A stretch of DNA of 25,000 bases, taken from contig CAJNDS010002714.1 of assembly GCA_905221605.1 (NCBI GenBank), positions 97,716 to 122,715 of the forward strand. The letters are read 5' to 3'. This document shows positions 9,580 through 18,082 of the stretch, piece after piece. Position 1 is the first letter of the stretch. The number at the start of each line of letters is the position of its first letter. The translations under genes were made by a program, and so were the position numbers. The notes beneath the pieces are model-generated. The model saw only the letters and a program-made list of their open reading frames with translations. It had not been told where the DNA came from and made no database searches. This DNA comes from Symbiodinium natans. Its lineage: Eukaryota > Sar > Dinophyceae > Suessiales > Symbiodiniaceae.

Positions 9580-9939
9580 ATGGCTGCCGAGCCAACCACT
9601 TCCAAGAAGGTGGCCGGTCAGCCCGAAGGGCCACCGCTGCCATTGAGGATGGGTCGGTGCCCTACCACTTGCAGATGGGGGGTGGGCATGGTTCTACAAT
9701 GGAAATGCAAACTACATCAAGGCAAGCAGGCGTTCAGGGGTCCTCCAGCCTACAAGCTCACATACCCTGCGGGCTCAAGGTTTCAAATCTATGCGTCGGC
9801 TGCTCTAAGGCGTCTTTTTCCTCGACCCACGGTCGCTTTCCGTATCTGCAACCCGACCGTGCAGACTGGAAGCTCCTGGGAGTACCGCTTGGACGCAAAA
9901 CGTTCACCAAATATCATCCCTTTACTGCCCAGGGTTTAG
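9580..9939 (+). CDS. Hypothetical 119-residue ORF
   Basis: An ATG just after the 14-bp minisatellite opens a frame of 119 codons without interruption (MAAEPTTSKKVAGQPEG at the start, later YKLTYPAGSRFQIYASAAL) to a stop at 9939. A second plus-strand frame over the same bases, ending at 9965, is also open, so the reading is not secure. I recognise no domain. It may be an exon rather than a whole gene. Confidence 0.28.
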   Translation: MAAEPTTSKKVAGQPEGPPLPLRMGRCPTTCRWGVGMVLQWKCKLHQGKQAFRGPPAYKLTYPAGSRFQIYASAALRRLFPRPTVAFRICNPTVQTGSSWEYRLDAKRSPNIIPLLPRV

Positions 9940-10036
9940 TTTTGATCAAAGAAGCATCAGGGTAAACCAGAGCAATCGCGAGCAAGTTGGCTTTCGTGAT
10001 GAACGTGCTAGCCACAGTAAGGGGGCTAATCCAAGA

Positions 10037-10095
10037 CAAACCCTAAACCGAAAACCGAAAACCGAAACCAAAAACCCTAAACCCCTAAAACCCTC
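10037..10095 (-). repeat. Degenerate interstitial telomere-like array (CCCTAAA sense)
   Basis: A run of CCCTAAACC, CGAAAACCGAAAACC and CCCTAAACCCCTAAAACCC units reads as degenerate TTTAGGG repeats on the minus strand. TTTAGGG is the telomere repeat known from dinoflagellates and plants. This copy is internal and partly decayed. Confidence 0.8.
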
Positions 10096-10198
10096 CCAGC
10101 TATCATTCTGCCTGGTCCAGATCTGCCACGTTCAGCCATGCCAAGACTTCGTCCAATGGGTCCCCGCTGCGATCCTCTGGTCAAAGACAACACGTTAA

Positions 10199-10265
10199 AG
10201 TTTAGGGTTTAGGGTTTCGGGTCTAGGGTTTAGGGCTTAGGTGTGGGGTTTAAGGTTTGGGGTTT
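10199..10265 (+). repeat. Degenerate interstitial telomere-like array (TTTAGGG sense)
   Basis: Units GTTTAGGG, GTTTAGGG, GTTTCGGG, GTCTAGGG and GTTTAGGG, then looser variants, occupy this stretch on the plus strand. It is in the opposite orientation to the array at 10037-10095, about 105 bp away. Confidence 0.85.
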
Positions 10266-10674
10266 ACGGATAAAGGGCCTTCATTGTTGTTTCAGGTGGT
10301 GTTCTCGGGCAGCACATCTCCCAGAATTCCAGAAGCTCCAAGCCCCGGAAAAGATTTGCAGTGTTCCCCTGGTCCTGGTCCTGCTCCTGCTGCACGGCGA
10401 AGCTCTCAGGCCTTCCATTCCAGGCTCTGGGAGGAAGAAGATCTAAGGAAAGTCGTCTGAATCTCGGTAATGCAATATGGCTCAACATGGCTCAACATTA
10501 AAAACATCCCAAAGTGGACAATATCCATTCGGCGCACCTCGCAACGGCATCCCAGTCCTGCCAAGAAACCATCTTAGACCAAACAACAGTGTCTCCGTGA
10601 GGCTGGCAGCATTTGGCCTCTCTGTGCGGGCGCTTGTGAGACGGAGCACCATACAAGCTGTCTACTCTCCTGCA

Positions 10675-10964
10675 TCAAGATAGCCTTTGAAGGAACATTA
10701 TGCCTAGTCGCACCTCCCGCAGAAGATCCACAGCGGTCTCGCGGTGCCTTTGGAGCGCAAACTCTGTGACCATGGCAGGCAGCTGTAGCTCAGACAAACC
10801 GTTTGGTTTTCCATGGAGTACATCAATGTGAGTCATATCACGAGAGGGACACGCAGGAGTCTGCACTTCTCTGGGAGCATCCTCCAGCAAAAGGAGACAT
10901 CTTTCTCAACTAACCTCTCAAGCTCTTCAAAGGTGCAGTAGGCTGGCCATTGGAGGCACCGCAT
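10675..10964 (-). CDS. Hypothetical protein, 3' exons, minus strand
   Basis: Exon 10915-10964 (from an ATG at 10964, though the exon may begin further upstream) encodes MRCLQWPAYCTFEELE plus two bases. It ends at an excellent GAGAG|GTTAGT donor. Exon 10675-10870 supplies the third base and encodes 64 residues, including SELQLPAMVTEFALQRHRE and DLLREVRLGIMFLQRLS, before TGA. The intron is only 44 nt but has a pyrimidine-rich stretch and a CCCAG acceptor. Phase agreement and helix-like sequence on both sides support the join. A coding-like minus-strand stretch just upstream (11005-11100, QQACEAFRLVLSRLRCRCMA) may be an earlier exon. No family is recognised. Confidence 0.48.
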
Positions 10965-11474
10965 TGCAAGAACAAGCGGAGACGGGTGGACAATATGCTG
11001 GTGGCTATCACTTGGCTTGCCAAGCAGAATTACAGCTTCGGGCCATGCAGCGGCATCTCAGACGAGATAAGACCAACCGGAAAGCCTCGCAGGCTTGCTG
11101 CTCTACCATACCAAAACACGACGGACTACTTTTTTTGTTCGGCGAGTTGCTGTGAGCCAAGACGCCCAACAAAACGGGATCCAGACTCATGCTGACTGCT
11201 GATATCCGCTGCGGCACGACAGGAGACCGCGAAGATCAAGGCAGCTCTGTGTACGGCAAAGGAACCATGCAAGATGTCATCAACGCACCACCAAGAGAGA
11301 CCATCTAGCGACTGCTTCGTGGCTGTGCTTTGCCAAGGCACCTGCCCAACCAGGTCCATGCACCTGCCCAAGCAGAACGAGTCAAGCTTGACCGTATGCA
11401 TCCACTGAGACGAAACATGCTGGCAGTAATTTGCAATTGCATCGGCACTCTCCTCAACCACCAAAACGAAACAT
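10965..11474. other. Unresolved; minus-strand frames open
   Basis: A minus-strand frame (11126 upward) is open through much of this stretch and contains ESADAIANYCQHVSSQWMHT. Several GGGCAG|GTG sites could act as either donor or acceptor. I cannot place exon limits. Confidence 0.3.
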
Positions 11475-11630
11475 CTACAATCCAGAATATGTCCATTTCT
11501 CATTAGCAGCCCTAAAGGTAAGCCTTGAACACTCCCTGATGAACACTCCCTGCACCATTTGGTATTCTGAGTCACAAAACCCAGCAAAGAGGGACTCTCT
11601 GCATTCTTTTTCCTGGTGGCCAGCGGCGCT
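11475..11630 (-). CDS. Possible 3' terminal exon, minus strand
   Basis: A minus-strand frame reads SLFAGFCDSEYQMVQGVFIR and ends KWTYSGL before TAG at 11475. An acceptor-like GAATGCAG lies upstream at about 11620. The stretch looks like coding sequence, but no second exon was joined by phase. It lies directly next to the telomere-like array at 11690-11765. Confidence 0.28.
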   Translation of the reverse strand, partial: SAAGHQEKECRESLFAGFCDSEYQMVQGVFIRECSRLTFRAANEKWTYSGL

Positions 11631-11689
11631 CAAAGGCGGAGTCATGACACCAGGGCCTTGGCCAGACAGAAATAACACCACTCCGCTGT

Positions 11690-11766
11690 TGGTTAGGGGT
11701 TAGGTTTTAGGGTTTAGGGTGTAGTGCCGGGTTTAGGGTTTGGGGTTTCGGGTTTAGGGTTTTGGC
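11690..11766 (+). repeat. Degenerate interstitial TTTAGGG array
   Basis: Units GGTTAGGG, GTTAGG, TTTTAGGG, TTTAGGG, GGTTTAGGG, GTTTGGGG, GTTTCGGG and GTTTAGGG follow one another with one short interruption. It is the third such array in the window and is in plus orientation. Confidence 0.88.
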
Positions 11767-12056
11767 GTTGCCCAACTCGAGCAGCTAATGACCCTGTGCT
11801 TTGCTTTAGCTATGGATCTTTGGGCCATTCGCCTGACTTCGACGGCAGTGTCTTGTGTGCTTTTGCCCGTACGAGCACGGTCTTTTCACTGGTTGATTTC
11901 CTGGAGTACTTCTCCGGTGTCTTCTGACTTCTACATTTCTCTCACAATTCTGTTCAAACTTGTACTCACTTTTGTGCCACCGTCCTTTTGAAGATTGAGT
12001 TGCGCAGTTTTTGCATGTGGCATTCGAGGGGGAGGCGAGGCTTTGTCTTGAGATGT
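11767..12056. other. No supported gene
   Basis: A plus-strand acceptor-like CTTTGCTTTAG at about 11808 is followed by open frames (YGSLGHSPDFDGSVLCAFAR), but they stop within about 40 codons and no second exon was found. Confidence 0.3.
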
Positions 12057-12871
12057 TCATGAGATTTGCTGAGATCTCAAGGTTTTTGCCACGCGAGCGC
12101 TGCTGGGTCTTCTGAGCATTTCTGAGCCCCTCCAGCTCAGGTTCCAGCCATATAAGGCTCGAAGAAAACTGCGACAGTTCGTCTCACTCGGGGAAGGCCT
12201 CACGCCACAGTCGCGGCTCAGAAGCACGAACCTTAAACCCTTCGAGAGCCTTGAGAACCTGTTCTAGAAAAGAAATTAAAGGATTCCGGGTGATTGCAGT
12301 AGCGGGAGCCCAGGAGGCCCCCCCCTCCTCCTGAAGGCGGAGCAGCACGAACCCCAGGATGATGCCTCACACCGCAGCGAGGGCTACTCTGTTCAGCTCT
12401 CAAAGCGTACATGCTGCTCAATGCCAAAGAAGCCACAAGCAGGGAGGATAAGCTGAGGGAGCGTGCCCCAGATGATTGCGAAGGAGATGCTGACAGAGTA
12501 TGGGAAGATCTCCTGCATGCACACACTCATCGCAAAATACACCCTCTCTTGCATGGAGCTGTGCAACATCGTGCAAAGCACAATCTGCTCTGTGGCAGTT
12601 TGGGCCCTCCAAGAGCCAACTCTTCCAAAGACATGCCAGGTCGGCATCCCACCAGACGTTGGCGTGCGCGGGCTCCACCAAGAGGAAGCCAGCCTGCGGC
12701 GGGGCCTACCATTGACTCGACCACCAGTGCCTGGCACCTGCACTGCCACAGCAGAAAGAGCGCCCATGACAACAAGCTAACTCTACAAACATGGTCCAAG
12801 TCCCGTGCGGTCACGCCAGCAACTGCCGCATTGCTCTGCGCCTGCAACGTCGTGGCACTGAGAGCATCCAT
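12057..12871 (-). CDS. Hypothetical membrane protein, four exons, minus strand
   Basis: Four exons close in phase 0 throughout: 12791-12871 (ATG, MDALSATTLQAQSNAAVAGV), 12710-12742 (CQALVVESM), 12411-12584 (58 codons) and 12057-12263 (68 codons, then TGA). Introns are 48, 125 and 147 nt, all GT-AG. The last acceptor has a strong pyrimidine tract (AATTTCTTTTCTAG). The third exon holds a hydrophobic segment (YSVSISFAIIWGTLPQLILP) and can span a membrane at least once. The last exon is arginine-rich (SEMLRRPSSARVAKTLRSQQ). The product would be about 164 residues if the ATG is the true start; further exons upstream are possible. The antisense frame across exon 3 is also open, and that is the main doubt. 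I recognise no family. Confidence 0.48.
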
Positions 12872-13491
12872 ACGTTGCCGGCCCCCCCGCCCCACTGATC
12901 CCGGAAATCCCGCAAGACAAACCACACACTTTCTTCCCCATCCACTCGCACTGCCTGAGAGGTGCGGGACGATGGAGGTGCCACGAAGGTTGTTCCGAAG
13001 GAGAGCTGTGCCTGAGTCCCAGAGAAGCCTTCTTTGGGGCGCAAGTTCAAGGATGTTGAATGAACTCAGAGAGAGAGGGAGAGAGAGAGAGAGAGATGGA
13101 GCGAGAGAGAGAAGAATTATAAATCATGACTTGGGGGTGGCGCCACGGCTGCAAGGGCCAGGAGTGCAGCAAGGGCTGGCAGAATCTGAGCGGCAGCTTA
13201 GGACTGTTGAAGAGCTCGCGATGGGTACTTGTGAGACAGCACTGCCGCACAAGGTTCAGGGTCTTTGTGTAGCTATTTGGTCAGCATGTTTTGAGGTGCA
13301 CTTGCGATGTGGTGCAAGTTTCGGTGCCTACTGGTATCCTTAGACGAGTGCTCAAAGATGTGAGAGCACGTTTCCGGGCACACCGGTGTAACACTGCAGG
13401 GGGCTTCTCAACCAGGAATAACTTGACAGAGGAGAAAAGAAGGATGCTGCAGAATAGTCTTGGGACCTGGCAGATCTTCGTCCGGCCATGG
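12872..13491. other. No exon placed; GA microsatellite inside
   Basis: A minus-strand frame (12811-13050) is coding-like (RVDGEESVWFVLRDFRDQ) and may be an upstream exon of the gene ending at 12057, but it overlaps that gene's first exon in another frame. A purine (GAGA) microsatellite lies at 13068-13112. A 310-codon plus-strand frame crosses the region, but it is antisense to better-supported exons. Confidence 0.35.
13068..13112. repeat. (GA)n purine microsatellite
   Basis: GA dinucleotides are interrupted by GGGA, ATGGAGC and similar variants. Confidence 0.9.
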
Positions 13492-14111
13492 TCAGGGATT
13501 CGCAATAGCTTGTCGCAGGAATTTGTGATCGCAGTTTTTGCCCGAGGAGAGCCAAGCCAAAAATTCTGCGCGAAGAAGCCCAAGCGGCGAATGCTGCTGG
13601 CGCAGGTACTCAACAACCTGTAATGAGAGCTGCATGAACCAAGCACCAACAAAAAGTCTGCCTCTGGGTCAACACCTGAACATGCTCAATCATACCACAC
13701 CAGCCGATCGCTAAGGCAAAAGTACCATCCTCTCGCAACAGCAACCGACTGCTCGGCCAGAGCAACCCAACTTCTCCCGTTGTATCCACATTCGTCCAGT
13801 TTGGCAGACGTTGGTCTCTGCTCTTTTGGATTCTCGCGGCATGTGCCAATCGCTGACATAAGATGCAGCTATCTATTGGAGGGGCAGAACGTTTTGCCAA
13901 GTCAACGTAAGATCCCAAACACACACGTACCTTCCTATGTCAGTTTCCAGCTATTCATACTTGTGCCGAGTAATCTGCAAAGTCTGATGGCTGGCCGGAT
14001 AGCCTTAATTTGTTACCCAGGATTGCTCGTGGTAATGCAGCACATTGAAGTAGCAAGGGTCTGTGCGCTCTCTGCATTCGCATTCAGAGCTCTCAAGGAA
14101 GCTTGTGCGGA
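13492..14111 (-). CDS. Hypothetical protein, 3' exons, minus strand
   Basis: Exon 13676-13817 encodes 47 residues (NVDTTGEVGLLWPSSRLLL, later REDGTFALAIGWCGMIEHVQ) and ends at CAG|GTGTTG in phase 0. Exon 13492-13617 begins after TCATTACAG and encodes VVEYLRQQHSPLGLLRAEFL, ending RQAIANP before TGA. The 58-nt intron closes in phase. A possible earlier exon, 14017-14111 (FLESSECECRERTDPCYFNV), has a good TGG|GTAACA donor, but its phase does not fit directly, so at least one exon is missing between. Plus-strand frames over 13291-13623 and 13780-14172 are open antisense to these exons and are the main alternative. No family is recognised. Confidence 0.4.
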
Positions 14112-14455
14112 CTGCCAGGGTATGCCTCGGCAACCTGCCACATCACTGTTTAATGCCAAGTGCGCCGAATAATCCTGCAATCGGCATAAGATATCTTAGG
14201 CTCGGAAAGGGACCTCCTTGACCAGCGACGTCGGACTCGCCATCCTCAGGACGTGTGGGGGTGGTCTTTGATAGCCGAACTGGCGATTTGGGGCATGATT
14301 TGGGTGATCTTTGGTAGACGAACTGATGATTTTGCTGAGCTTTGGTAGCCGAGCCGGTCTCGAGTCTAATTAGTGACCGCAATGACAGAAGGGCGGTGCC
14401 GTGCCGGCAGGCTTTTCGAAAAATCACATTTCATATCTGTTTAAGTTTCTCAAGA
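14112..14455. other. Short degenerate tandem repeat, no gene
   Basis: Three diverged copies of CTTTGGTAGCCGAACTGGC/GATTTGGGG occur at about 14263, 14310 and 14338. They keep a minus-strand frame open. I see no splice signals. Confidence 0.5.
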
Positions 14456-15173
14456 TCACTGACTCAGGCTGCACAAAGGATCCCGATGGCTCGGACTGAT
14501 AAGTGATAACCTCGTGACCTGACCTCTCTCTTCCTCGCGTGACCAATCGTCCATCGACATCTGCATTGCTTCGTCGATCTGTCTGTGCATGGAAAGCCAG
14601 GAGCACCTCCACCTGTTGCCGTGGCTTCTTTTTGGCGGACGAAGATTCTAGGCCCGTCTAGCTCCGTTTTGGATGTGCTCCCGTCAAAACAGTGCCAGAC
14701 ATGGCACCGAAATTTTCTTAAACGTCAAACCGAGACTCTAAAAACCTTCGCCAGAAAACTTCACGCCCGACACTTCGCCGCAAGTTTCGCACAAGAATTG
14801 CATCGGAAACTTCACTCACAGGGGGGGGAACATCGCGTAAGGTCACTGCTGCAGACCCAGCCTCGCCCCCCGAGGCAGAAATCCACGGGGCGAAAAGCCA
14901 AGGGAGAAGCCGGGTGTCAAAGCACAGGAATCTGCAACTCTGCGTTTGTAGTTACCGCAAGCATCCGTCATTTTCAACAGCCCTACCTTAACTTCGCTGA
15001 AGCAATCCGTTGGTTCGGCACGGGGCCTGATCAGCCCCCCCAAACTCAACATCTACTTTTGCAAACGCAAACTTCACACAAACTTCATTCTGCAAAGAAC
15101 GTGCCATGGTAGTAGCCAGCACCGTCAAAAGTTCCGCAGTTCCGAAAACGGCAAAAGCAAACAACTTGACCAT
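14456..15173 (-). CDS. Hypothetical protein with N-terminal hydrophobic leader, minus strand
   Basis: A likely first exon, 15084-15173, begins with ATG and encodes MVKLFAFAVFGTAELLTVLA plus ten residues, resembling a signal peptide or a first membrane segment. It ends at GAA|GTTTGT in phase 0. The last exon, 14456-14582, begins after CATGCACAG and encodes QIDEAMQMSMDDWSREEERG and a tail ending PLCSLSQ before TGA; it needs two bases from the previous exon. Middle exons between about 14600 and 15080 are unresolved; one candidate ends at GTTAAG|GTAGGG near 14996. Linking the two ends as one gene is inference from strand and spacing. A plus-strand ATG frame (15106-15354) is antisense to the first exon. 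Confidence 0.38.
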
Positions 15174-15458
15174 ATCAAGCGCTACTTACACAACCCTTCA
15201 AAGTGTCTCCCACAATCCTTCGGACCCCCTGGCAGCGCGCACCCGCCACGCCGCTCCGACCATTGCAGGGCAGCACCGTATACCCGAGCCTCCTCCTGGC
15301 CACGAAAACTCATCACTACTGACACAACTCTCAGCAAGTACGCCCATCTCGTGAGTAGTGCACCTTCTACCGTGCTCGAGGCATTAGCTCAAGAATCACC
15401 AGGGCACAACAAGCAACTGGACAAACTCAAGCATCTTTCAGTGGCTAAGTTCTGAGTC

Positions 15459-17714
15459 TCAAGCCTGTGTTGCTATGTAGACCTCCTCGGTCATGCTGAT
15501 GGCCTGGTCTTCGATTCGCGAGCACACCTTTGCCAGAAAGGCACATTTCCTTGACTTTCGGAGGCAACGCTTCTGAACGCAAGGTCCGCTGGAGCGCAGG
15601 GAACCCCGGGGCTGGCAGCAGGGCTGGCAGCAGCTTGGGATTGCGGACGATGGCTCGGTGACGCTGAGGGTGCTGGGGGACGGGCGACGAAGCAAAGTGC
15701 CGCCCATGCCTTGGAATCTGCAGTGGCCAGGCTTCGCAGTTCCGACTCCAATGCTTGCAGACGGCCACGGCTACAGTAGGTATGAAGCCCGGAGAACCAT
15801 AAAACTGCCATCCTTTATCCAAAAACAACTACTAATGTTTGCCAAGTCTTGCCTTCAGGAAGCAAAGAAGCGCCCCCTCGTCCCTGTGAAGAATCCACCA
15901 CAAAATGTCCGGGCGCCCCGCAATTTCTGCCGCTGCGAAGCCCTGTACTCGATGCACAGGAGACAAGCGGAAGGTGGAAGAAGTTGGAAGGTGACAAAAG
16001 GTATGGCGACAAGTTTCTGACACAAACAGTTGTCCTGAACCTCATTTGATTCGCGTCTCAACGCAGCCGTAGCCTTTGTGCTGAGCTCGCAGCCAGATGC
16101 GAGATGAAGAAGACCCAAATATGAGGCGTAGAGGTCCAGGAAAACTGCCATGTGCAAGCACTGGCTTGAGGTAACTTGAGCTGAAAGGCCAAGCGACTCC
16201 CATGTAAACAAGAAGCTTGTGGGATTTCTGAGCAAGTGCCTCCACTTTGGCCTTGCTGTAGGCTTCCACGGCTATGCTCGCATCCTCCCGCGGAGATGTA
16301 TTATGTTCCCTAAAGTGTTCTCTTCATGAAAGGGGAATCCCCACATATTCTTGCGACGGAGCCTGTTTTCAAGGGACTCTGTTGCCATTAGAAACGGGAG
16401 ACCCTTGCAGAAAGTGAGGTCAATTCGAAGCCCTGACCAGTCCAGCGCGCCACCAATGAAGGCCATTATGCCTAGCACTGGAGATCCGAATCCAACTGCA
16501 ACACAGCCAGGAGCGCTAGTCTGTGCAATGTTCCTATACGAACCCAAAACCCCCTAGCTGGGCACTCAGCTCCGTGCTTCGCTTCTCTGCAGTGCAAGTA
16601 GACATGCATGTACGGGATCATGGACAACAGCACTTTCGAGTGAATGAGGCACAACTGGGCCACAGAAATCTGCAGGGTGGTGAAACGTGTCTAGGCTCGC
16701 AGCCGCAGTTCTTGCAGCACTGCCTAGGCGTGCCGGGGCAATGGTTTGCTACAACCGAAATTCTGACCACTGCAGACTGAACACAATCCGTGTGCAGAAA
16801 CACATCAACGTGTACTGTGAACTAGAGATGCCCAAAATTCGGAGATCCGATCTCTGCCTCCGACGGACTGCACGTTCACTGCAAATTCTTGGTAGCGAAC
16901 ATGTCGTGGTCGCTGTCCAGGCAAAGGCCCAGCAGGGCCAGTGTGTCGACAAGCATAAGCAACATCGCCTCGTTTCTCTAGCATATGCAGAAACGGATTT
17001 CTGGGGTCTTGGGTCTTCAAAGCGGCTGAAGCCGCGCGCGTTCTGTACAGAAAGTCATAGTGTATCAGTCATCCCCACGGCAACAAGATGCAAGATGACG
17101 AAACTAGTCGCACTGAAATCTCTCTTCGACTCAGGAACCATACCGGTCTGAGCTCCAGGCGCCATGGGGGTCCTGGGAGTCAACACGTTGGTCCTACCTG
17201 TGATTGGGTGTAGACCTGCTTACTTGCAGTCTCACCGATCAAGTTTGGTGATGTTTGGGTCTATCACATTTGCGAAAGTTCTGGCTTGGGGTTCCTTCTT
17301 GGCTGACTTCTGAACCCCTCCTAGAAGTTTAACTTTTAGGCTCCTTATTGTAGTTTCTACAGAAACCCAAGAAGTTAAAGTCCTAAGAGCCAGCCAAAAG
17401 AAGGCCAAGCCTTATGTACCCAAACATGTAAGCCAACCATGTCCTTCAGTGCCTTCATTCTCATCACTGTCCTGCCGTGGGCACAGTCACTTCTCGGAAG
17501 CATCTGAAGAATGTGAATCTCTCAAAGTCTCAGAAACTGCGCATCCAAGCAGGTCGGGCAAGCAGGATGATCAGGAGCACCAGCGCTGCTATGTACCACA
17601 GCCTGACAGCATCGAGAGAGGAGTTGAAATCTACGTTTGAGGACCATCATCAATACAACTCTGCGTCAGACCAATCAAACGAGGGCCCAGCTTTAGCTTC
17701 CGCCGCTCCTCCAT
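15459..17714 (-). CDS. Novel multi-pass membrane protein, about 11 exons, minus strand
   Basis: Exons in transcript order: 17672-17714 (ATG, MEERRKLKLGPRLI), 17543-17630, 17438-17471, 17079-17147, 16880-16977, 16540-16669, 16438-16495, 16210-16309, 16041-16160, 15853-15942 and 15459-15770 (TGA). All junctions close in phase except 16880 to 16669, where a small exon is probably missed. Hydrophobic segments occur in exon 2 (WYIAALVLLIILLARPAW), exon 5 (AMLLMLVDTLALLGLCL), exon 6 and exon 7 (SPVLGIMAFIGGALD). The last exon carries a cysteine- and basic-rich tail (CVQKRCLRKSRKCAFLAK) ending MTEEVYIATQA. Two introns would be GC-AG (17472-17542 and 15771-15852, the latter GCAAGA). Three introns are 41-49 nt and are the weakest joins. 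The product would be about 380 residues. No family is recognised. The gene lies 368 bp downstream of the hydrolase, on the same strand. Confidence 0.52.
17251..17427. mobile_element. MITE-like element with 10-bp terminal inverted repeats
   Basis: ATGTTTGGGT at 17251-17260 is matched by its exact inverse ACCCAAACAT at 17418-17427. Internal inverted blocks extend the symmetry: GGCTTGG and CCTTCTTGGCTG near 17283-17305 against CAGCCAAAAGAAGGCCAAGCC near 17391-17411, and AACTTTTAGGCTC against a diverged partner. The 177-bp element encodes nothing and sits within intron 17148-17437 of the membrane-protein gene. No clear target-site duplication is visible, so a simple imperfect palindrome is the alternative. 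Confidence 0.5.
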
Positions 17715-18082
17715 TTGAAGGTCCTAGGCAACCGCCGCAAGGCTTTTGCAAACAACAGGAAGTGCCGAGCATGGCTGAAAACAGCACTAGAGCGGCTCTT
17801 TGTGTCTGAACAAAGGAAGCCGGATGCATTGCTTCCCTTGCAGGTGGGTCGTGACTCATCACAGATCCAGGAAAATACACGACCTCACAATCAAAGGGCG
17901 GATGTCTGAATGTCACCGACGTGCCATTCCCAGCTTTCGTGGAAACCGCGCATCTGAGATAAAACAACCGCTCCGAAGCCCGAAGAAACCGCCTGTACAG
18001 GCAAGGCAAACCCCAAGTGGGGAAAAAACGTCCCCGCCGCTGCCCTTCAGAACTCCTCCTGCCTAGCTGGTTCACGCTGCTT

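Larger units (their letters stand above)
9940..10674. other. Region with TTTAGGG-like arrays; one possible exon
   Basis: Besides the two telomere-like arrays described separately, a plus-strand exon may start at 10296 after a good acceptor (CATTGTTGTTTCAG). It would read STSPRIPEAPSPGKDLQCSP and stop at 10460. The antisense frame 10264-10488 is equally open, so I do not call either. Confidence 0.3.

Noticed and set aside
12411-13343. 310-codon plus-strand open frame
   Set aside because: It starts with a plausible ATG but is antisense to minus-strand exons that agree in phase and splice sites. Its composition (Arg/Pro-rich, then a GA-repeat-encoded Arg/Glu stretch) is typical of a frame opened by chance in GC-rich sequence.
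13291-13623. 110-codon plus-strand frame that looks coding-like
   Set aside because: It is antisense to exon 13492-13617, whose join to 13676-13817 closes in phase and has better splice sites. I found no partner exon on the plus strand. It remains the main alternative for that locus.
14585-15112. 175-codon plus-strand frame
   Set aside because: It is antisense to the proposed minus-strand exons at 14456-14582 and 15084-15173 and spans AAACTTCAC-type short repeats that keep the frame open. No splice partner or domain was found.
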